From the NCBI RefSeq assembly GCF_900095725.1, contig NZ_FMMP01000016.1, positions 1 to 64,000 of the forward strand: DNA of 64,000 nt. Direction: 5' to 3'. Below, piece after piece: positions 1 through 10,080 of this stretch. The notes beneath the pieces were generated by a model. That model was not told the DNA's origin. It was given only the letters and a program-made list of their open reading frames with translations, and did no database searches. The position numbers were made by a program, and so were the translations under genes. The DNA comes from Cellulosilyticum sp. I15G10I2 (GTDB taxonomy: Bacteria; Bacillota; Clostridia; Lachnospirales; Cellulosilyticaceae). Position 1 is the stretch's first letter, and every line of letters starts with the position of its first letter.

Positions 1-402
<402 letters not shown>

Positions 403-665
403 AAGTTTGTCCTACAACATTTAAGTTGTATTTGACTTAATTACTTGTACTTTTAAAGAATATCGCTATTCTTTAAGCACTTGATTCGAACTTGCAATGA
501 AACTTAGTATAAGTTTCTATGTGAAGCTCTATGAACTTTGTATAAAGTTCTATTGAATCGACTGGTTTTATGGTTACTATTCTATTTTCAAAGTTCATTA
601 TTTTATGAAACATCAAGACTTAACGTCCTTTTGTTTAACGCCGTTAACTAGTAGCGACTTTTACT
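403..665 (-). other. rRNA operon leader
   Basis: About 260 nt lie between the predicted start of transcription and the mature 16S 5' end. The leader is AT-rich with several short complementary blocks, as expected for an RNase III-processed precursor. I see no coding sequence in it. Confidence 0.6.
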
Positions 666-693
666 ATTATACACTGTTTACGACATAAGTCAA
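666..693 (-). promoter_or_regulatory. rRNA operon promoter
   Basis: Minus strand: TTGACT (693-688), 16-bp spacer, TATAAT (671-666). The near-consensus boxes and an AT-rich upstream stretch (700-720) fit a sigma-A rRNA promoter. Confidence 0.8.
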
Positions 694-718
694 CACCTTT
701 TTTACTTTTTTTATAAAT

Positions 719-758
719 AATAAACCACAGGCACTTTAACAGTACGCTGCGGCTTATT
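719..758 (-). terminator. weak hairpin after the ribokinase gene
   Basis: Arms 719-730 and 747-758 pair over 12 positions with two G-U pairs on the minus-strand transcript. The following sequence is only partly U-rich, so termination is uncertain. It lies between rbsK and the rRNA promoter. Confidence 0.3.
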
Positions 759-768
759 AATATCTTCT

Positions 769-1668
769 TTATTTTACTTCTTCTTTATTAGGTATTGAGC
801 TTTGTGCCCCTCTTCTTGAAACAGTTATGCTTGCTACTTTATTTGCATAATCTATTCCTTCTTTTATTGTTTTACCCTCTACTAACAGAACAGCTAGTGC
901 ACCAATAAAAGCGTCTCCCGCACTGGTCGTATCAACTACTTCTACTTTCGGCGGTCGCATCTGACACAGCTTATCCTCCTCAAAGAACACTGCGCCTTCA
1001 GCACCTAATGTTATAATAGGTTCTTTTATCCCTTTTGCTTTAAAAGCACTTAATGCTTTCTGTGCACTATCATCATCCGTTACTTTAATACCTGTAAGAT
1101 CGAAACACTCGTGTTCATTAACAATAAGTATATCAATAAGGCTATAAAGCTTATCATCTATTGGCTTAGACGGTGCCGGATTAAGCATTGTTGTCACGCC
1201 ATTATCTTTTGCAACAGCAAATGCTTTACATACTGACTCATATGGAACTTCAAACTGCGAAACAATCAGTTTACTATTTTTGATCACCTCTTGGATTTTT
1301 TCGATCATCTGAGGCGTAACATACTTATTAGCCCCTTGATCAAGTATAATACAGTTATCTCCTTTTACCAACACGATAAGTGCAACGCCTGTACTTATAT
1401 TATCCATTACTTCTATATGAGATAAATCGACCCCATTGCCTTTTAGATTCTCCAAACATATCTTCCCATAGCTATCATCCCCAACACATCCTATCATAGC
1501 TATATCTCCACCTAGTTTACCAATGGCACACGCTTGGTTTGCACCTTTCCCCCCAGAACCTGTGAAAAATCCTTCGCCATGTAGTGTTTCTCCCATTTTA
1601 ATGACTTTAGGTGCATTGATCACTAGGTCTATATTAATACTTCCTACGACAACGATATCACTTGGCAT
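769..1668 (-). CDS. rbsK: ribokinase-like PfkB-family sugar kinase
   Basis: A 299-aa cytoplasmic sugar kinase that probably phosphorylates D-ribose or a similar sugar with ATP. The N-terminal VVVGSINID strand, the GGKGANQA sugar-binding motif and the C-terminal DTTSAGDAF anion-hole/catalytic-base motif (Asp in GDAF) are all present and the length is normal. I chose the ATG at 1668 because GAGGAG stands 7 nt before it; the ATG two codons earlier is too close. It is the last gene of the pxp operon, about 29 nt after pxpC. A ribokinase is not part of 5-oxoproline breakdown, so its substrate here is open; ribose is the default, not a demonstrated, assignment. Confidence 0.85.
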   Translation of the reverse strand: MPSDIVVVGSINIDLVINAPKVIKMGETLHGEGFFTGSGGKGANQACAIGKLGGDIAMIGCVGDDSYGKICLENLKGNGVDLSHIEVMDNISTGVALIVLVKGDNCIILDQGANKYVTPQMIEKIQEVIKNSKLIVSQFEVPYESVCKAFAVAKDNGVTTMLNPAPSKPIDDKLYSLIDILIVNEHECFDLTGIKVTDDDSAQKALSAFKAKGIKEPIITLGAEGAVFFEEDKLCQMRPPKVEVVDTTSAGDAFIGALAVLLVEGKTIKEGIDYANKVASITVSRRGAQSSIPNKEEVK

Positions 1669-1697
1669 AATCATTCTCCTCTATTTTAATTTGTATC

Positions 1698-2726
1698 CTA
1701 ATTTATTTCACTTACGGTAACATCAAAAACGCTATCTTTGACCCCTATACTATAACAAGTTCTGCTTTTTATTTCATCGTGATTTAAGTGTTGCTCTAAA
1801 TGATCCAAATACTGCATTTTATGTCTATAAAGCAGTTGTGCCTCCTGCACAGTGACTTTTTTAAATCTTATCTTATCTCCTGTTTTAAGCTGCGCTACAT
1901 GTGGCAGGTCTACTCTTATAACACTTGCTATTTTGGCATACCCACCTGTTGTCTGCCGATCAGCCATCATAATAATAGGTTGTCCGCTCGGAACCTGAAC
2001 AGCCCCAAAGGCTATACCATCAGAAATAATATTGCCATCTATGCCCTCTTGATACGCTATAGACGGTCCCTCTAATCGATAGCCCATCCGATCATTTTCT
2101 GGTGTTATCGTATAAGTTTCACTTAAGAAGGTATCTTGCCCTTTTTGTGAAAAACAATTATCTTGGGGTCCCATAATTACTTTTAATACAGGGGAGTCCA
2201 AATGTTCTAACCCGTGATAAGGCGTAATAAAACGATGTGTAAGATTTGAGATCTCCTCCTTCGGATCTAAAAAACCTAGCACATCTCCTTCTTTAATCGC
2301 TCGTCCTTTTATGCCTCCAATACTTCCTTTCATATAAGTGGATTTACTCTTCATAATAGTTTGTCCGCCTATACCACCTGCAAAAGCAATATAACCCCTG
2401 CATCCCTTAAGTGCTGCACCAATTTTTAAGATGCTACCAGCCTCTGCTTTATAGGCTTTATGCGGAATAATCCATTCATCATTTAATCTAGCCTCAAAAG
2501 CACCTCCGCTGATTGCAAAAATATTAGTGGTGTGAAATTTAATAGTAGGTCCTAAGATGGTTATTTCAAGTACCGCTGCTTCTTTAGGATTACCTGCTAG
2601 GATATTAGAAATATAGAGTGCAAATTCATCCATAGCGCCAGCTACAGGCACACCAAATCTTTGATAATTATATCTGCCACTATCCTGAATGGTAGTAAGT
2701 AATCCGGCTTTTAAAAACTCTATCAC
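1698..2726 (-). CDS. pxpC: 5-oxoprolinase subunit C (KipA / biotin-dependent carboxyltransferase-like)
   Basis: A 342-aa subunit of the ATP-dependent 5-oxoprolinase PxpABC, which opens 5-oxo-L-proline to L-glutamate in the cytoplasm. The N-terminus (GLLTTIQDSGR, then FGVPVAGAMDEFA) and the later DRMGYRLEG and MMADRQTTGGY blocks are hallmarks of the KipA/AHS2 family. The start is GTG at 2726, with AAAGGAGG 9-10 nt upstream. It lies 14 nt after pxpB in the same operon. Confidence 0.92.
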   Translation of the reverse strand: MIEFLKAGLLTTIQDSGRYNYQRFGVPVAGAMDEFALYISNILAGNPKEAAVLEITILGPTIKFHTTNIFAISGGAFEARLNDEWIIPHKAYKAEAGSILKIGAALKGCRGYIAFAGGIGGQTIMKSKSTYMKGSIGGIKGRAIKEGDVLGFLDPKEEISNLTHRFITPYHGLEHLDSPVLKVIMGPQDNCFSQKGQDTFLSETYTITPENDRMGYRLEGPSIAYQEGIDGNIISDGIAFGAVQVPSGQPIIMMADRQTTGGYAKIASVIRVDLPHVAQLKTGDKIRFKKVTVQEAQLLYRHKMQYLDHLEQHLNHDEIKSRTCYSIGVKDSVFDVTVSEIN

Positions 2727-2740
2727 CGTCCTATCCTCCT

Positions 2741-3439
2741 TTAATTCCTATTTTGTGCTCTCATCCATTCAAACTCAACTTCTGTAATAGGTTTAAACTT
2801 AATCCTTTGTCCTGCATCAAAAAGAATAGGCTTTTGGCGCTTTGGATCATAAAGAATAAATGGCGTTTGTCCTATTAATTGCCATCCTCCTGGTGAATCA
2901 ATCGGGTATATCCCAGTCTGTCCTCCGGCAATACCTACAGAGCCTGCTGGTATCTTCGTTCTTGGTTGAGTTAATCTCGGGGTGGCAATACATTTATCCA
3001 TCCCCCCCATATAAGCAAACCCGGGCGTAAACCCTAACATATAAATCAGATAATAACTTGAAGCATGGATTTGTATAACCTCATCTATATGCATTCCATG
3101 GTAATTGGCCACATATTCTAAGTCTGGCCCGTATTTGCCGCCATAGCACACTGGTACTTCAATAACCTGCCCTTTGGGCAGATTAATAGTATGCATATGC
3201 TTGATTAATTCCTTTAACAGCTGTACTATTTCATCAAATAAAATGACACCGGGATCATAATGGATCATAACAGTAGTATAAGTAGGTACAAGTTCTATTA
3301 CACCCTCTATATTTGCCTGCTCGAGCAGCATACAAAAAGCCATAATATTATTATGAATGTTCTCATTTATCTCATTGCCAAATTGAACCGTAATGGCTGT
3401 ATCAGCACTTATTAAAAACTGGATATCTTTGATCTCCAA
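2741..3439 (-). CDS. pxpB: 5-oxoprolinase subunit B (KipI)
   Basis: A 232-aa KipI/AHS1-family subunit of PxpABC. The family blocks PVCYGGKYGPDL and LGFTPGFAYMGG, and the C-terminal GGWQLIGQTP block, are intact. The start is TTG at 3439: GAGGAGGGG lies just upstream and the codon directly follows the TAG of pxpA, so the two are translationally coupled. In Bacillus, KipI also inhibits the sporulation kinase KinA; nothing here shows whether that applies. Confidence 0.92.
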   Translation of the reverse strand: MEIKDIQFLISADTAITVQFGNEINENIHNNIMAFCMLLEQANIEGVIELVPTYTTVMIHYDPGVILFDEIVQLLKELIKHMHTINLPKGQVIEVPVCYGGKYGPDLEYVANYHGMHIDEVIQIHASSYYLIYMLGFTPGFAYMGGMDKCIATPRLTQPRTKIPAGSVGIAGGQTGIYPIDSPGGWQLIGQTPFILYDPKRQKPILFDAGQRIKFKPITEVEFEWMRAQNRN

Positions 3440-4219
3440 CTATACCCCTCCTCTAACCACTTCACTTATAGGGGCAATAGTTATGTTTTCCTGGGTTAAT
3501 TTTTCTCTAATTGCTTTTACAAAGTCTACAGCATGCTTGTTATCTCCATGTACACAAATAGAATGACAAGCTATATCTATTTCCTTACCATTTATAGCTG
3601 TGACTTTGCCTGTTTTGACCATTTTTATAACACGCTCTATTGCAATTTCCGTATCTTCTATAACAGCCCCAGGTTTAGTACGGGCTACCAATGAGCCATC
3701 TTCTTCATAAGCTCTGTCTGCAAAAACTTCTTCTGCAGTCTTTAAACCTATTTCCCTGGCTGCTTCTATCATTTTACTTCCTGCAAGTCCTAATAAAATG
3801 ATATGTCTATCAAATTGATAAATGGCTTCACAAATACCCCTTGCAAGTTCAATATCTTTAGCAGCCATATTATAAAGTGCTCCATGAGGTTTAACATGAG
3901 AAATAGTCATCTCATGCTTTTTAGTAAAGGCCCAAAAAGCGCCTAATTGATAAGCTGTATAAGCTGATGCCTCTTGTCTGGATATACTCATGTTACGTCT
4001 GCCAAAACCCATTAAGTCTAAAAATCCCGGATGTGCACCTACTGCAACCCCTTCTCTTTTAGCATTTGCGATTGTTTGATCCATTACTAAAGGATCTCCC
4101 GCATGCCATCCACAAGCTATATTAACAGAAGAAACATATCGGATCACTTCTTCATCTAATCCTATTGTATAATTACCAAAGCTTTCTCCTAGGTCACAAT
4201 TTAAATCTACTTTATACAT
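3440..4219 (-). CDS. pxpA: 5-oxoprolinase subunit A (LamB/YcsF family)
   Basis: A 259-aa LamB/YcsF protein, the first subunit gene of the PxpABC operon. The N-terminus [12 protein letters not shown], then [17 protein letters not shown] and [10 protein letters not shown] are the diagnostic motifs of this metal-dependent deacetylase-like fold. I chose ATG 4219, since GAGGTG sits 6 nt upstream; a GTG three codons earlier overlaps that Shine-Dalgarno. It reads away from the Nramp-like gene across a 172-bp shared regulatory gap. Confidence 0.93.
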   Translation of the reverse strand: MYKVDLNCDLGESFGNYTIGLDEEVIRYVSSVNIACGWHAGDPLVMDQTIANAKREGVAVGAHPGFLDLMGFGRRNMSISRQEASAYTAYQLGAFWAFTKKHEMTISHVKPHGALYNMAAKDIELARGICEAIYQFDRHIILLGLAGSKMIEAAREIGLKTAEEVFADRAYEEDGSLVARTKPGAVIEDTEIAIERVIKMVKTGKVTAINGKEIDIACHSICVHGDNKHAVDFVKAIREKLTQENITIAPISEVVRGGV

Positions 4220-4245
4220 GTCTCTCACCTCTTTTTTATTTTTTA

Positions 4246-4254
4246 ATTATAGCA
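4246..4254 (-). promoter_or_regulatory. extended -10 promoter of the pxp operon
   Basis: Minus strand TGC-TATAAT (4254-4246), no good -35, about 27 nt before the pxpA start. It implies a very short leader. Confidence 0.5.
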
Positions 4255-4356
4255 TAAAAATACATATAAATTATATACATGCAATGACTTTCTCTTGTAA
4301 AATATATTCAATTTTTCGTATTTTGCATTTATTCTCTAGTATAGATTGATTAAAAA

Positions 4357-4365
4357 TGGTATAAT
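4357..4365 (+). promoter_or_regulatory. extended -10 promoter of the Nramp-like gene
   Basis: TGG-TATAAT at 4357-4365 with a weak -35. AAAAGGGGGGAA follows before the ATG at 4392. It is divergent from the pxp promoter. Confidence 0.5.
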
Positions 4366-4391
4366 TTATCAAAAAGGGGGGAACAAAAGGT

Positions 4392-5639
4392 ATGAATAAA
4401 TTCTTAGAAAAAATGAAAAATATCGGGCCTGGTGCATTAGTTGCTGCTGCATTTATCGGTCCTGGTACAGTAACCACCTGTACGGTTTCAGGTGCCAGCT
4501 TTGGCTATAGTCTGTTATGGGCTATGCTCTTTTCTACACTCGCTACAATTATATTGCAAGAAATGTCAGGACGGCTTGGTATTGTTACGCAACAAGGTTT
4601 AGGTGAATGTATCCGAGAAAAATTTACTCACCCTGCTCTGAAATGGTTTGTTGTTATCCTTATAATCTCTGCTATTCTTATAGGAAACATAGCTTACGAA
4701 ACAGGTAATATTGTAGGGGGAGCAATGGGACTTGGAACGGTTCTGCCTCAAGTAAGCACTCAAGTTTGGGGACCACTTTTGGGTATTATTGCATTTTTTC
4801 TTCTGTGGTCAGGAAACTATAAAAAATTAGAGAAGTTTTTTATAGGTCTTGTTATTATTATGAGTGTAGTGTTTATTAGTACAGCTATTGTAATAAGACC
4901 TGACTTTGGTGCTATATTAAAAGGCCTATTTGTACCTACTATGCCAGCAACAGATAAAGCTTGGCTTACTGTTGTAGGACTCATTGGGACAACCGTTGTG
5001 CCTTATAATCTTTTCCTTCATGCTTCTTCAGTATCCAAAAAGTGGAACAATGTAGAAGAAGTAAAAGTATCCCGTATGGATACTATCATTTCTATCGGAC
5101 TTGGTGGTATTATTTCTATGGCTATTATCATAACAGCTTCTGCTGCCTTTTATGGTTCAGGCCAAGAAATTAAATCAGCAGGTCAAATGGCTACTCAGCT
5201 TGAACCAGTTCTTGGCTCTTGGGCAAAATGGTTCTTTGGTATTGGTATTTTCTCCGCAGGTTTTACTTCTACGATTACTGCACCACTTGCAGCTGCCTTT
5301 GCAACAGCAGGGATATTGGGGTGGGGAAGTGACTTAAAAGACAAACGCTTTAAAGGCGTATGGATTGTTGTTTTATTAACAGGTATTTTGCTCTCAGCGC
5401 TTGGTCAGACAAGCCCTGTACAGGTTATCCTGTTTGCACAAGCAGCAAACGCCATCATCTTACCTATTATCGCTATCTTCTTAACAGTTGTTTTAAATGA
5501 TAACAAACTAATGGGTAAATACAAAAATACGCTAGTTACTAATATTCTTGCTTGTATTGTGATCGGTATTACTATCCTTATTAGTATCCGTTCATTTACG
5601 TTATTCTTTGCACAACTTAAGAACCTTCTAGGCTTATAA
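4392..5639 (+). CDS. Nramp-like LeuT-fold transporter lacking the canonical metal site
   Basis: A 415-aa integral membrane protein with about 11 hydrophobic segments, homologous to the Nramp (Mn/Fe transporter) family: conserved GPG, QEMSGRLG and YNLFLHAS regions. The two metal-coordinating motifs are changed. The TM1 DPGN position reads GPGT (residues 23-26) and the TM6 MPH position reads VPY (203-205). Divalent-metal transport by the usual site is therefore unlikely. A related gene (ycsG) neighbours the pxp genes in Bacillus, so a role in moving 5-oxoproline or another organic solute is an inference from context. The start has a strong GGGGGG-type ribosome binding site. Confidence 0.85.
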   Translation: MNKFLEKMKNIGPGALVAAAFIGPGTVTTCTVSGASFGYSLLWAMLFSTLATIILQEMSGRLGIVTQQGLGECIREKFTHPALKWFVVILIISAILIGNIAYETGNIVGGAMGLGTVLPQVSTQVWGPLLGIIAFFLLWSGNYKKLEKFFIGLVIIMSVVFISTAIVIRPDFGAILKGLFVPTMPATDKAWLTVVGLIGTTVVPYNLFLHASSVSKKWNNVEEVKVSRMDTIISIGLGGIISMAIIITASAAFYGSGQEIKSAGQMATQLEPVLGSWAKWFFGIGIFSAGFTSTITAPLAAAFATAGILGWGSDLKDKRFKGVWIVVLLTGILLSALGQTSPVQVILFAQAANAIILPIIAIFLTVVLNDNKLMGKYKNTLVTNILACIVIGITILISIRSFTLFFAQLKNLLGL

Positions 5640-5640
5640 T

Positions 5641-5693
5641 AAAACACCCATAGACGAGATACTTTAATAAAGTAGTTGTCTATGGGTGTTTTT
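5641..5693. terminator. bidirectional intrinsic terminator
   Basis: Arms of 15 nt (5641-5655 and 5678-5692) flank a 22-nt loop; A-run on one side, T-run on the other. It serves the Nramp-like gene and the converging fusion-protein gene. Confidence 0.85.
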
Positions 5694-5711
5694 CACCTAT
5701 CTAAGTTTAAC

Positions 5712-6860
5712 TTACTCGTAAATTGTAACATCAACCGTTAATCCTGGCTTTAGAATAGTTTTTTCTCCTTTTATAGCAATGTCAGCTTTAATAATAGTTT
5801 CTCCATTTTGTTTAATTGCCCGGTCTGCAAGTCTTGTAACTTTCCCTTTAATAGTGCTTTTTTTATCTGCATAAGGCGTAATGAGTGCTTCACTGCCTAT
5901 AGTTACTTTACTTATAAATTCTTCTGGAATATCTACACTAATAAATAGTGTATTTTCATCCATTATTTTAATAATGGATCCTTCTCCTTTTCCTACGGTC
6001 GACCCTTCATAACAAGCTAAGTCATATACGATACTACTATCATTTTCTGCTATAATGGCCTTTTCTTTGATATAACTTTTATGGAGTTTATTTGCCATCG
6101 TTTGTAAATCCACTTGAGCCATTTTTAGTTTAGATTCTAATTCCAAAATACTTGTTTGATTCTGCCTGTCTGTATTGGTTAACTGCGCTTCATTATTTTT
6201 AAGCATTGCATTTAACTGACTTACTTCTAATGTTCTGTTTGTTTTTGACTTTTCAATTGCACTTAGTAAATCTTTTTTTTCTTTTTCTTTATCAAGTAAT
6301 TCTTGTCGTATATCCTCTAATTCTTTTGAGGAAATACCGCCTATATTGAAAATCTCTTGACTGGCTTCATATTCTTTTTGAGCTGTTTGTATAGCTGTAT
6401 ACGTCATCTCTAAGCTTCTTTCTAAAGCTTTAACTTCTGGGTCATTCCCATTTAGATAATTTTGCTTGATGCCAAGTTCATTTTTTATTCTGCTTATTTC
6501 ATGGTTTAGGGGGTTGATACTTTGCTCTAAGTGTCTAATCTGCACTTTTAAAAGTTCTATTTCACTTTGTTTTTTGATAATATCTGCTTGGTATTCATCA
6601 AAATTAAGCTGTATAATCTGATCTCCTTTTTTAACCATCTGCCCATCTTTCACGAAAATCTTTTCTACGATAGCCGGAAAATCTATAACGATTTCCTTTG
6701 TTGTTTCAACTTTTACCTCTCCAAAAACCTCTATACCTGACCGTACTAAAGATTCTTGGTTTTCACTATTTATTATCTCACTGGTTTCTTTCACTTTATC
6801 TGTGCAGCCCGTAAGCACTACTAATACGCATAATCCCATTATCTTATAGATCCTTTTCAT
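5712..6860 (-). CDS. HlyD/RND-type membrane fusion lipoprotein
   Basis: A 382-aa periplasmic-adaptor-type protein, last gene of a three-gene ABC system. The signal peptide ends in the lipobox LTGC (Cys19), so it is probably lipid-anchored on the outer face of the membrane. Order: lipoyl half-motif (about 45-75), long coiled coil (about 75-250, rich in E, K, Q), second lipoyl half, beta-barrel ending in a PGLTVDV block. ATG 6860 was chosen because GGATGGGTG precedes it by about 7 nt. It probably links the permease to an extracytoplasmic partner or substrate; the substrate is unknown. Confidence 0.8.
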   Translation of the reverse strand: MKRIYKIMGLCVLVVLTGCTDKVKETSEIINSENQESLVRSGIEVFGEVKVETTKEIVIDFPAIVEKIFVKDGQMVKKGDQIIQLNFDEYQADIIKKQSEIELLKVQIRHLEQSINPLNHEISRIKNELGIKQNYLNGNDPEVKALERSLEMTYTAIQTAQKEYEASQEIFNIGGISSKELEDIRQELLDKEKEKKDLLSAIEKSKTNRTLEVSQLNAMLKNNEAQLTNTDRQNQTSILELESKLKMAQVDLQTMANKLHKSYIKEKAIIAENDSSIVYDLACYEGSTVGKGEGSIIKIMDENTLFISVDIPEEFISKVTIGSEALITPYADKKSTIKGKVTRLADRAIKQNGETIIKADIAIKGEKTILKPGLTVDVTIYE

Positions 6861-6886
6861 ACTTTTCACCCATCCTTATTAAAATC

Positions 6887-7567
6887 CTATATTCCTTCAC
6901 AAATACGGCCATCTCTTACCATAATAAGATCCGTACCATAGTCAGCAGCTTCTCTTGAATGCGTCACCTGAACAATGGTTTTGCCTTGCTTTTGATTAAT
7001 CTCCTGTAAAAGTTTCATAATCTCTATACCTGTTTTACTATCTAAATTACCTATTGGTTCATCTGCAAAAATAATATCAGGCTTATTAATAAGTGCTCTT
7101 GCTATAGCTACTCTTTGCTGCTGCCCCCCTGATAATTCTCTCGGCGTATGTTTACGCCTCTCATAAAGTCCAACGATCTGTAAAATCTCATCTAGGCTTT
7201 CACTATAGTCTTTAAGCTTTCTGCCATCTAAAAGTATAGGCAGCATTACATTTTCTTCAACATTAAGATTTGGAATAAGATTATAAAACTGAAAAACAAA
7301 GCCTATATCATTTCTTCTCATCTTACTTTCTTCTTCATCTTTCATCGTATCTAATGCTTTACCATTAATTTTAATACTTCCCTTAGTCGGCTTATCTAGG
7401 CCACCTAATAAATAGAGCAAAGTACTCTTACCTGAGCCTGACGGCCCCATAATTGAATAGAATGCTCCCTTTTTAATGCTTAGGTTAATATCCTTTAGAA
7501 TCTCTACATTTGTACTTCCTAAATGATAACTCTTACATAAATCTATGGTTTCAATGACATATTCCAT
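6887..7567 (-). CDS. ABC transporter ATPase, LolD/MacB type
   Basis: A 226-aa nucleotide-binding subunit. Walker A GPSGSGKST, Q-loop FQFYNLIP, signature LSGGQQQR, Walker B IIFADEP and the switch His in THSREAA are all intact. ATG 7567 follows AAAGGTG by 6 nt. It lies 15 nt after the FtsX permease and 26 nt before the fusion protein, so the three are one operon. This class powers mechanotransmission or efflux rather than import. Confidence 0.88.
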   Translation of the reverse strand: MEYVIETIDLCKSYHLGSTNVEILKDINLSIKKGAFYSIMGPSGSGKSTLLYLLGGLDKPTKGSIKINGKALDTMKDEEESKMRRNDIGFVFQFYNLIPNLNVEENVMLPILLDGRKLKDYSESLDEILQIVGLYERRKHTPRELSGGQQQRVAIARALINKPDIIFADEPIGNLDSKTGIEIMKLLQEINQKQGKTIVQVTHSREAADYGTDLIMVRDGRICEGI

Positions 7568-7581
7568 CGCTCTCACCTTTC

Positions 7582-10080
7582 TTATTCATATTTTATGGCC
7601 TCAATAATATTAAGCTTTGATGATTTTTTAGTAGGTGTTATTGAAGCAAAAACAGTTATCAGTATGCCCCCTATTAGATAGATCCAAAGCACTCCTGGTA
7701 CAAGATACACTGGAATAGGTAGTCGCATAGCCTCCAGTACATATGGCATAATCTTCATCACAATTATCCCCCCAGCTATACCCGCTGCCCCTCCTATAGC
7801 ACCTGAATAAAGGGCTTCTATAAACAGCATATTAACCACTTGCTTTTTACTCATCCCAACAGATCTTAAAACAGCAATACTTTGCTTACGTTCTATAAAA
7901 CTAATAATAAGATTATTAATGACCCCTATAATGCCTATAATCAGTGCAAGCATCGAAAAACCAATTAGCATTGCCATAAGCTGGTCATTACTCTCCTTGT
8001 TAGCCTTTAGCATTTCATTTATGGTCATTCCCCCTAGATACCTCTCGGCATATTGTTTTTTGAGGGATTCAAGTACTTCTTTTGCATCTTGATTTACTTT
8101 CAGATAAGCACCATTATAGGCTTTAAGACCAGCATCACTTCTCAAGTAATTCTCCGGAACTAAGGCAAAACTGCCATTCCACATAATACTATTAATAAAG
8201 CCTATAACCGTATAAACCCTATCCCCGTTCCCAAACTTTAATCTGAGCTGATCTCCTTCTTTAAGGTTAAATCTATTTTTCATAATCATAGTTGGGATGA
8301 TATACCGCTCCTCACCGATTTTTCGCAGTAATGCGTTTCGCTCCCCAGAATATTCATAATAAAAAAATTCCGCATGACTTTCATCCTTAACACCATGTAA
8401 TACACCGATTTTTTCTCCTAGTTCTTTTACCTCTATGCCATAAGCTTCATATAAAGGATAGACTTGCTCCACCCCTTCATGTCTTAAAAATCCTCTTGCC
8501 GTACTTTTATCCATATGATCCATCCAAACTTCCATATCCGATATAAAAGTTTTTTCATAAAAATTAATGACTTCAGTATTAAGGTTAATACTGATGTTAT
8601 TAATCATAAGTAATGTAGCTATACCTATTGCTATTAGAGAAATACTATTAAGTATACTTTTATTCCCTCTGATATTTTTTACAGCAAGAATGCCAATGTT
8701 CCCAAAGAGTTTATAGAAGAAGTATTCTGATAATCTAGAGGTGTATTTGATAATCGCCGGAAGTACGTTAATCACTCCGATAAGTGCTAGTATAATAGCC
8801 AGCCCGCTTAATGCAACTGCTGCCCATTTAGGGGCTATAACCGGCAATATAAAAGCTGATAGAATATACAAGCTGCCTAATACCTCCTTTTTAACTTTTC
8901 GTTTCTTCGTACGCGTTGTGTTTCCAAGTACTATTTCTTTAAGAGGTATTGCTGAAACTTTGACAATCGGAGCCATACTGCTTATTAAACAAACGAAAAC
9001 TGACAAAATGAATGTAGTTATGAGTTTAATAAAAGAAACCTCTATCTTTATATCTATGTAGTTTTTAAGTTCACTAGGTGTCGTAAAGTGTGTCATAATA
9101 TACAAAATCCCAATACCCAAAATACATGCCAAAACGCCGCCAACTATGCCATAAAATAAGCTTTCTAAAAGAAGTACCCTATTCATCATCCGCTTACTTG
9201 CCCCAATACTTCTAAAAGTTCCTATAACAGGCAGCTTCTCAAGCATAATTACCTTAAAAGAAGAATAAATAATAAATATACTCATAAAGGTAACAATAAT
9301 TGTCATCAGTAAAAGCGGCATAGAAATCATCGAAACATTATCATAAATAGCTTCTTTTGAAAAAGGCTCTTCTACTCCGTATTTCGGGTAAGCCTTTCTT
9401 AGCTCGGCTAGCAGCTGCGGGGTACCGATCTGCTCTCCTGCTTTAACATATATAACAGTTGGTTTGCCTTCTGTCTGCATGTAGTCACATAAACTCTTAT
9501 AAGATATAAGTGCTTTTGCCTCACCCGATTCATCTAAAAACATACCAGTAGGTAGGGCTATGCCATATACATTTATTTTACGTCGTATACCGTCAATATA
9601 AAGCTCCATTTGATCCCCTACACTAAGCTGGTACATCTTTGCTGTCTTTTGACTAATAATAATACTATTGCTTTCAAAAGAACTGCTGGTACTCTCTTCT
9701 ATAAGCTGTAAGTTATTCATTTTATAATAGTCATCCAGTTTCATCCCTGTAAGACTTATGCGGTCATATTCTTTTGTACCGACTTTATACCGAGCTGTAC
9801 TACTTATAGCTTTAATTATATAACCTGTCTTATCTCTAAGCCTCAGGGCCCCAGTATCACTTATAACCCCTGAAGGTGAGGTTCTTTTTGCAAAAATCAT
9901 AATATCCGCATTGCCAGTGGCCTGCCTTAGTTTATTTGTATAAATTTCTACCAGTGAATCTGATAGTGATGCAGAAGCAAAATACAATGCGCCGGATAAT
10001 GCTACTGCAAATATAATAAGGAAAGTTCTAAACTTCTTTTCCTTAATCGATCTTATAATAAACTTAATAATTATCCCCAT
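7582..10080 (-). CDS. FtsX-family ABC permease with duplicated FtsX domain
   Basis: An 832-aa membrane protein. It has an N-terminal TM helix, a large extracytoplasmic domain (about 40-250), an FtsX block of three TMs (about 255-380), a middle TM pair, a second extracytoplasmic domain and a C-terminal FtsX block with RSVGMSKKQVV, the coupling-helix motif. The first FtsX block has the matching FRSIGASKRMM. ATG 10080 follows AGAGGATAGG; an earlier in-frame start 57 nt upstream has no ribosome binding site. It is the first gene of the operon, behind the promoter/operator at 10177-10207. Confidence 0.85.
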   Translation of the reverse strand: MGIIIKFIIRSIKEKKFRTFLIIFAVALSGALYFASASLSDSLVEIYTNKLRQATGNADIMIFAKRTSPSGVISDTGALRLRDKTGYIIKAISSTARYKVGTKEYDRISLTGMKLDDYYKMNNLQLIEESTSSSFESNSIIISQKTAKMYQLSVGDQMELYIDGIRRKINVYGIALPTGMFLDESGEAKALISYKSLCDYMQTEGKPTVIYVKAGEQIGTPQLLAELRKAYPKYGVEEPFSKEAIYDNVSMISMPLLLMTIIVTFMSIFIIYSSFKVIMLEKLPVIGTFRSIGASKRMMNRVLLLESLFYGIVGGVLACILGIGILYIMTHFTTPSELKNYIDIKIEVSFIKLITTFILSVFVCLISSMAPIVKVSAIPLKEIVLGNTTRTKKRKVKKEVLGSLYILSAFILPVIAPKWAAVALSGLAIILALIGVINVLPAIIKYTSRLSEYFFYKLFGNIGILAVKNIRGNKSILNSISLIAIGIATLLMINNISINLNTEVINFYEKTFISDMEVWMDHMDKSTARGFLRHEGVEQVYPLYEAYGIEVKELGEKIGVLHGVKDESHAEFFYYEYSGERNALLRKIGEERYIIPTMIMKNRFNLKEGDQLRLKFGNGDRVYTVIGFINSIMWNGSFALVPENYLRSDAGLKAYNGAYLKVNQDAKEVLESLKKQYAERYLGGMTINEMLKANKESNDQLMAMLIGFSMLALIIGIIGVINNLIISFIERKQSIAVLRSVGMSKKQVVNMLFIEALYSGAIGGAAGIAGGIIVMKIMPYVLEAMRLPIPVYLVPGVLWIYLIGGILITVFASITPTKKSSKLNIIEAIKYE

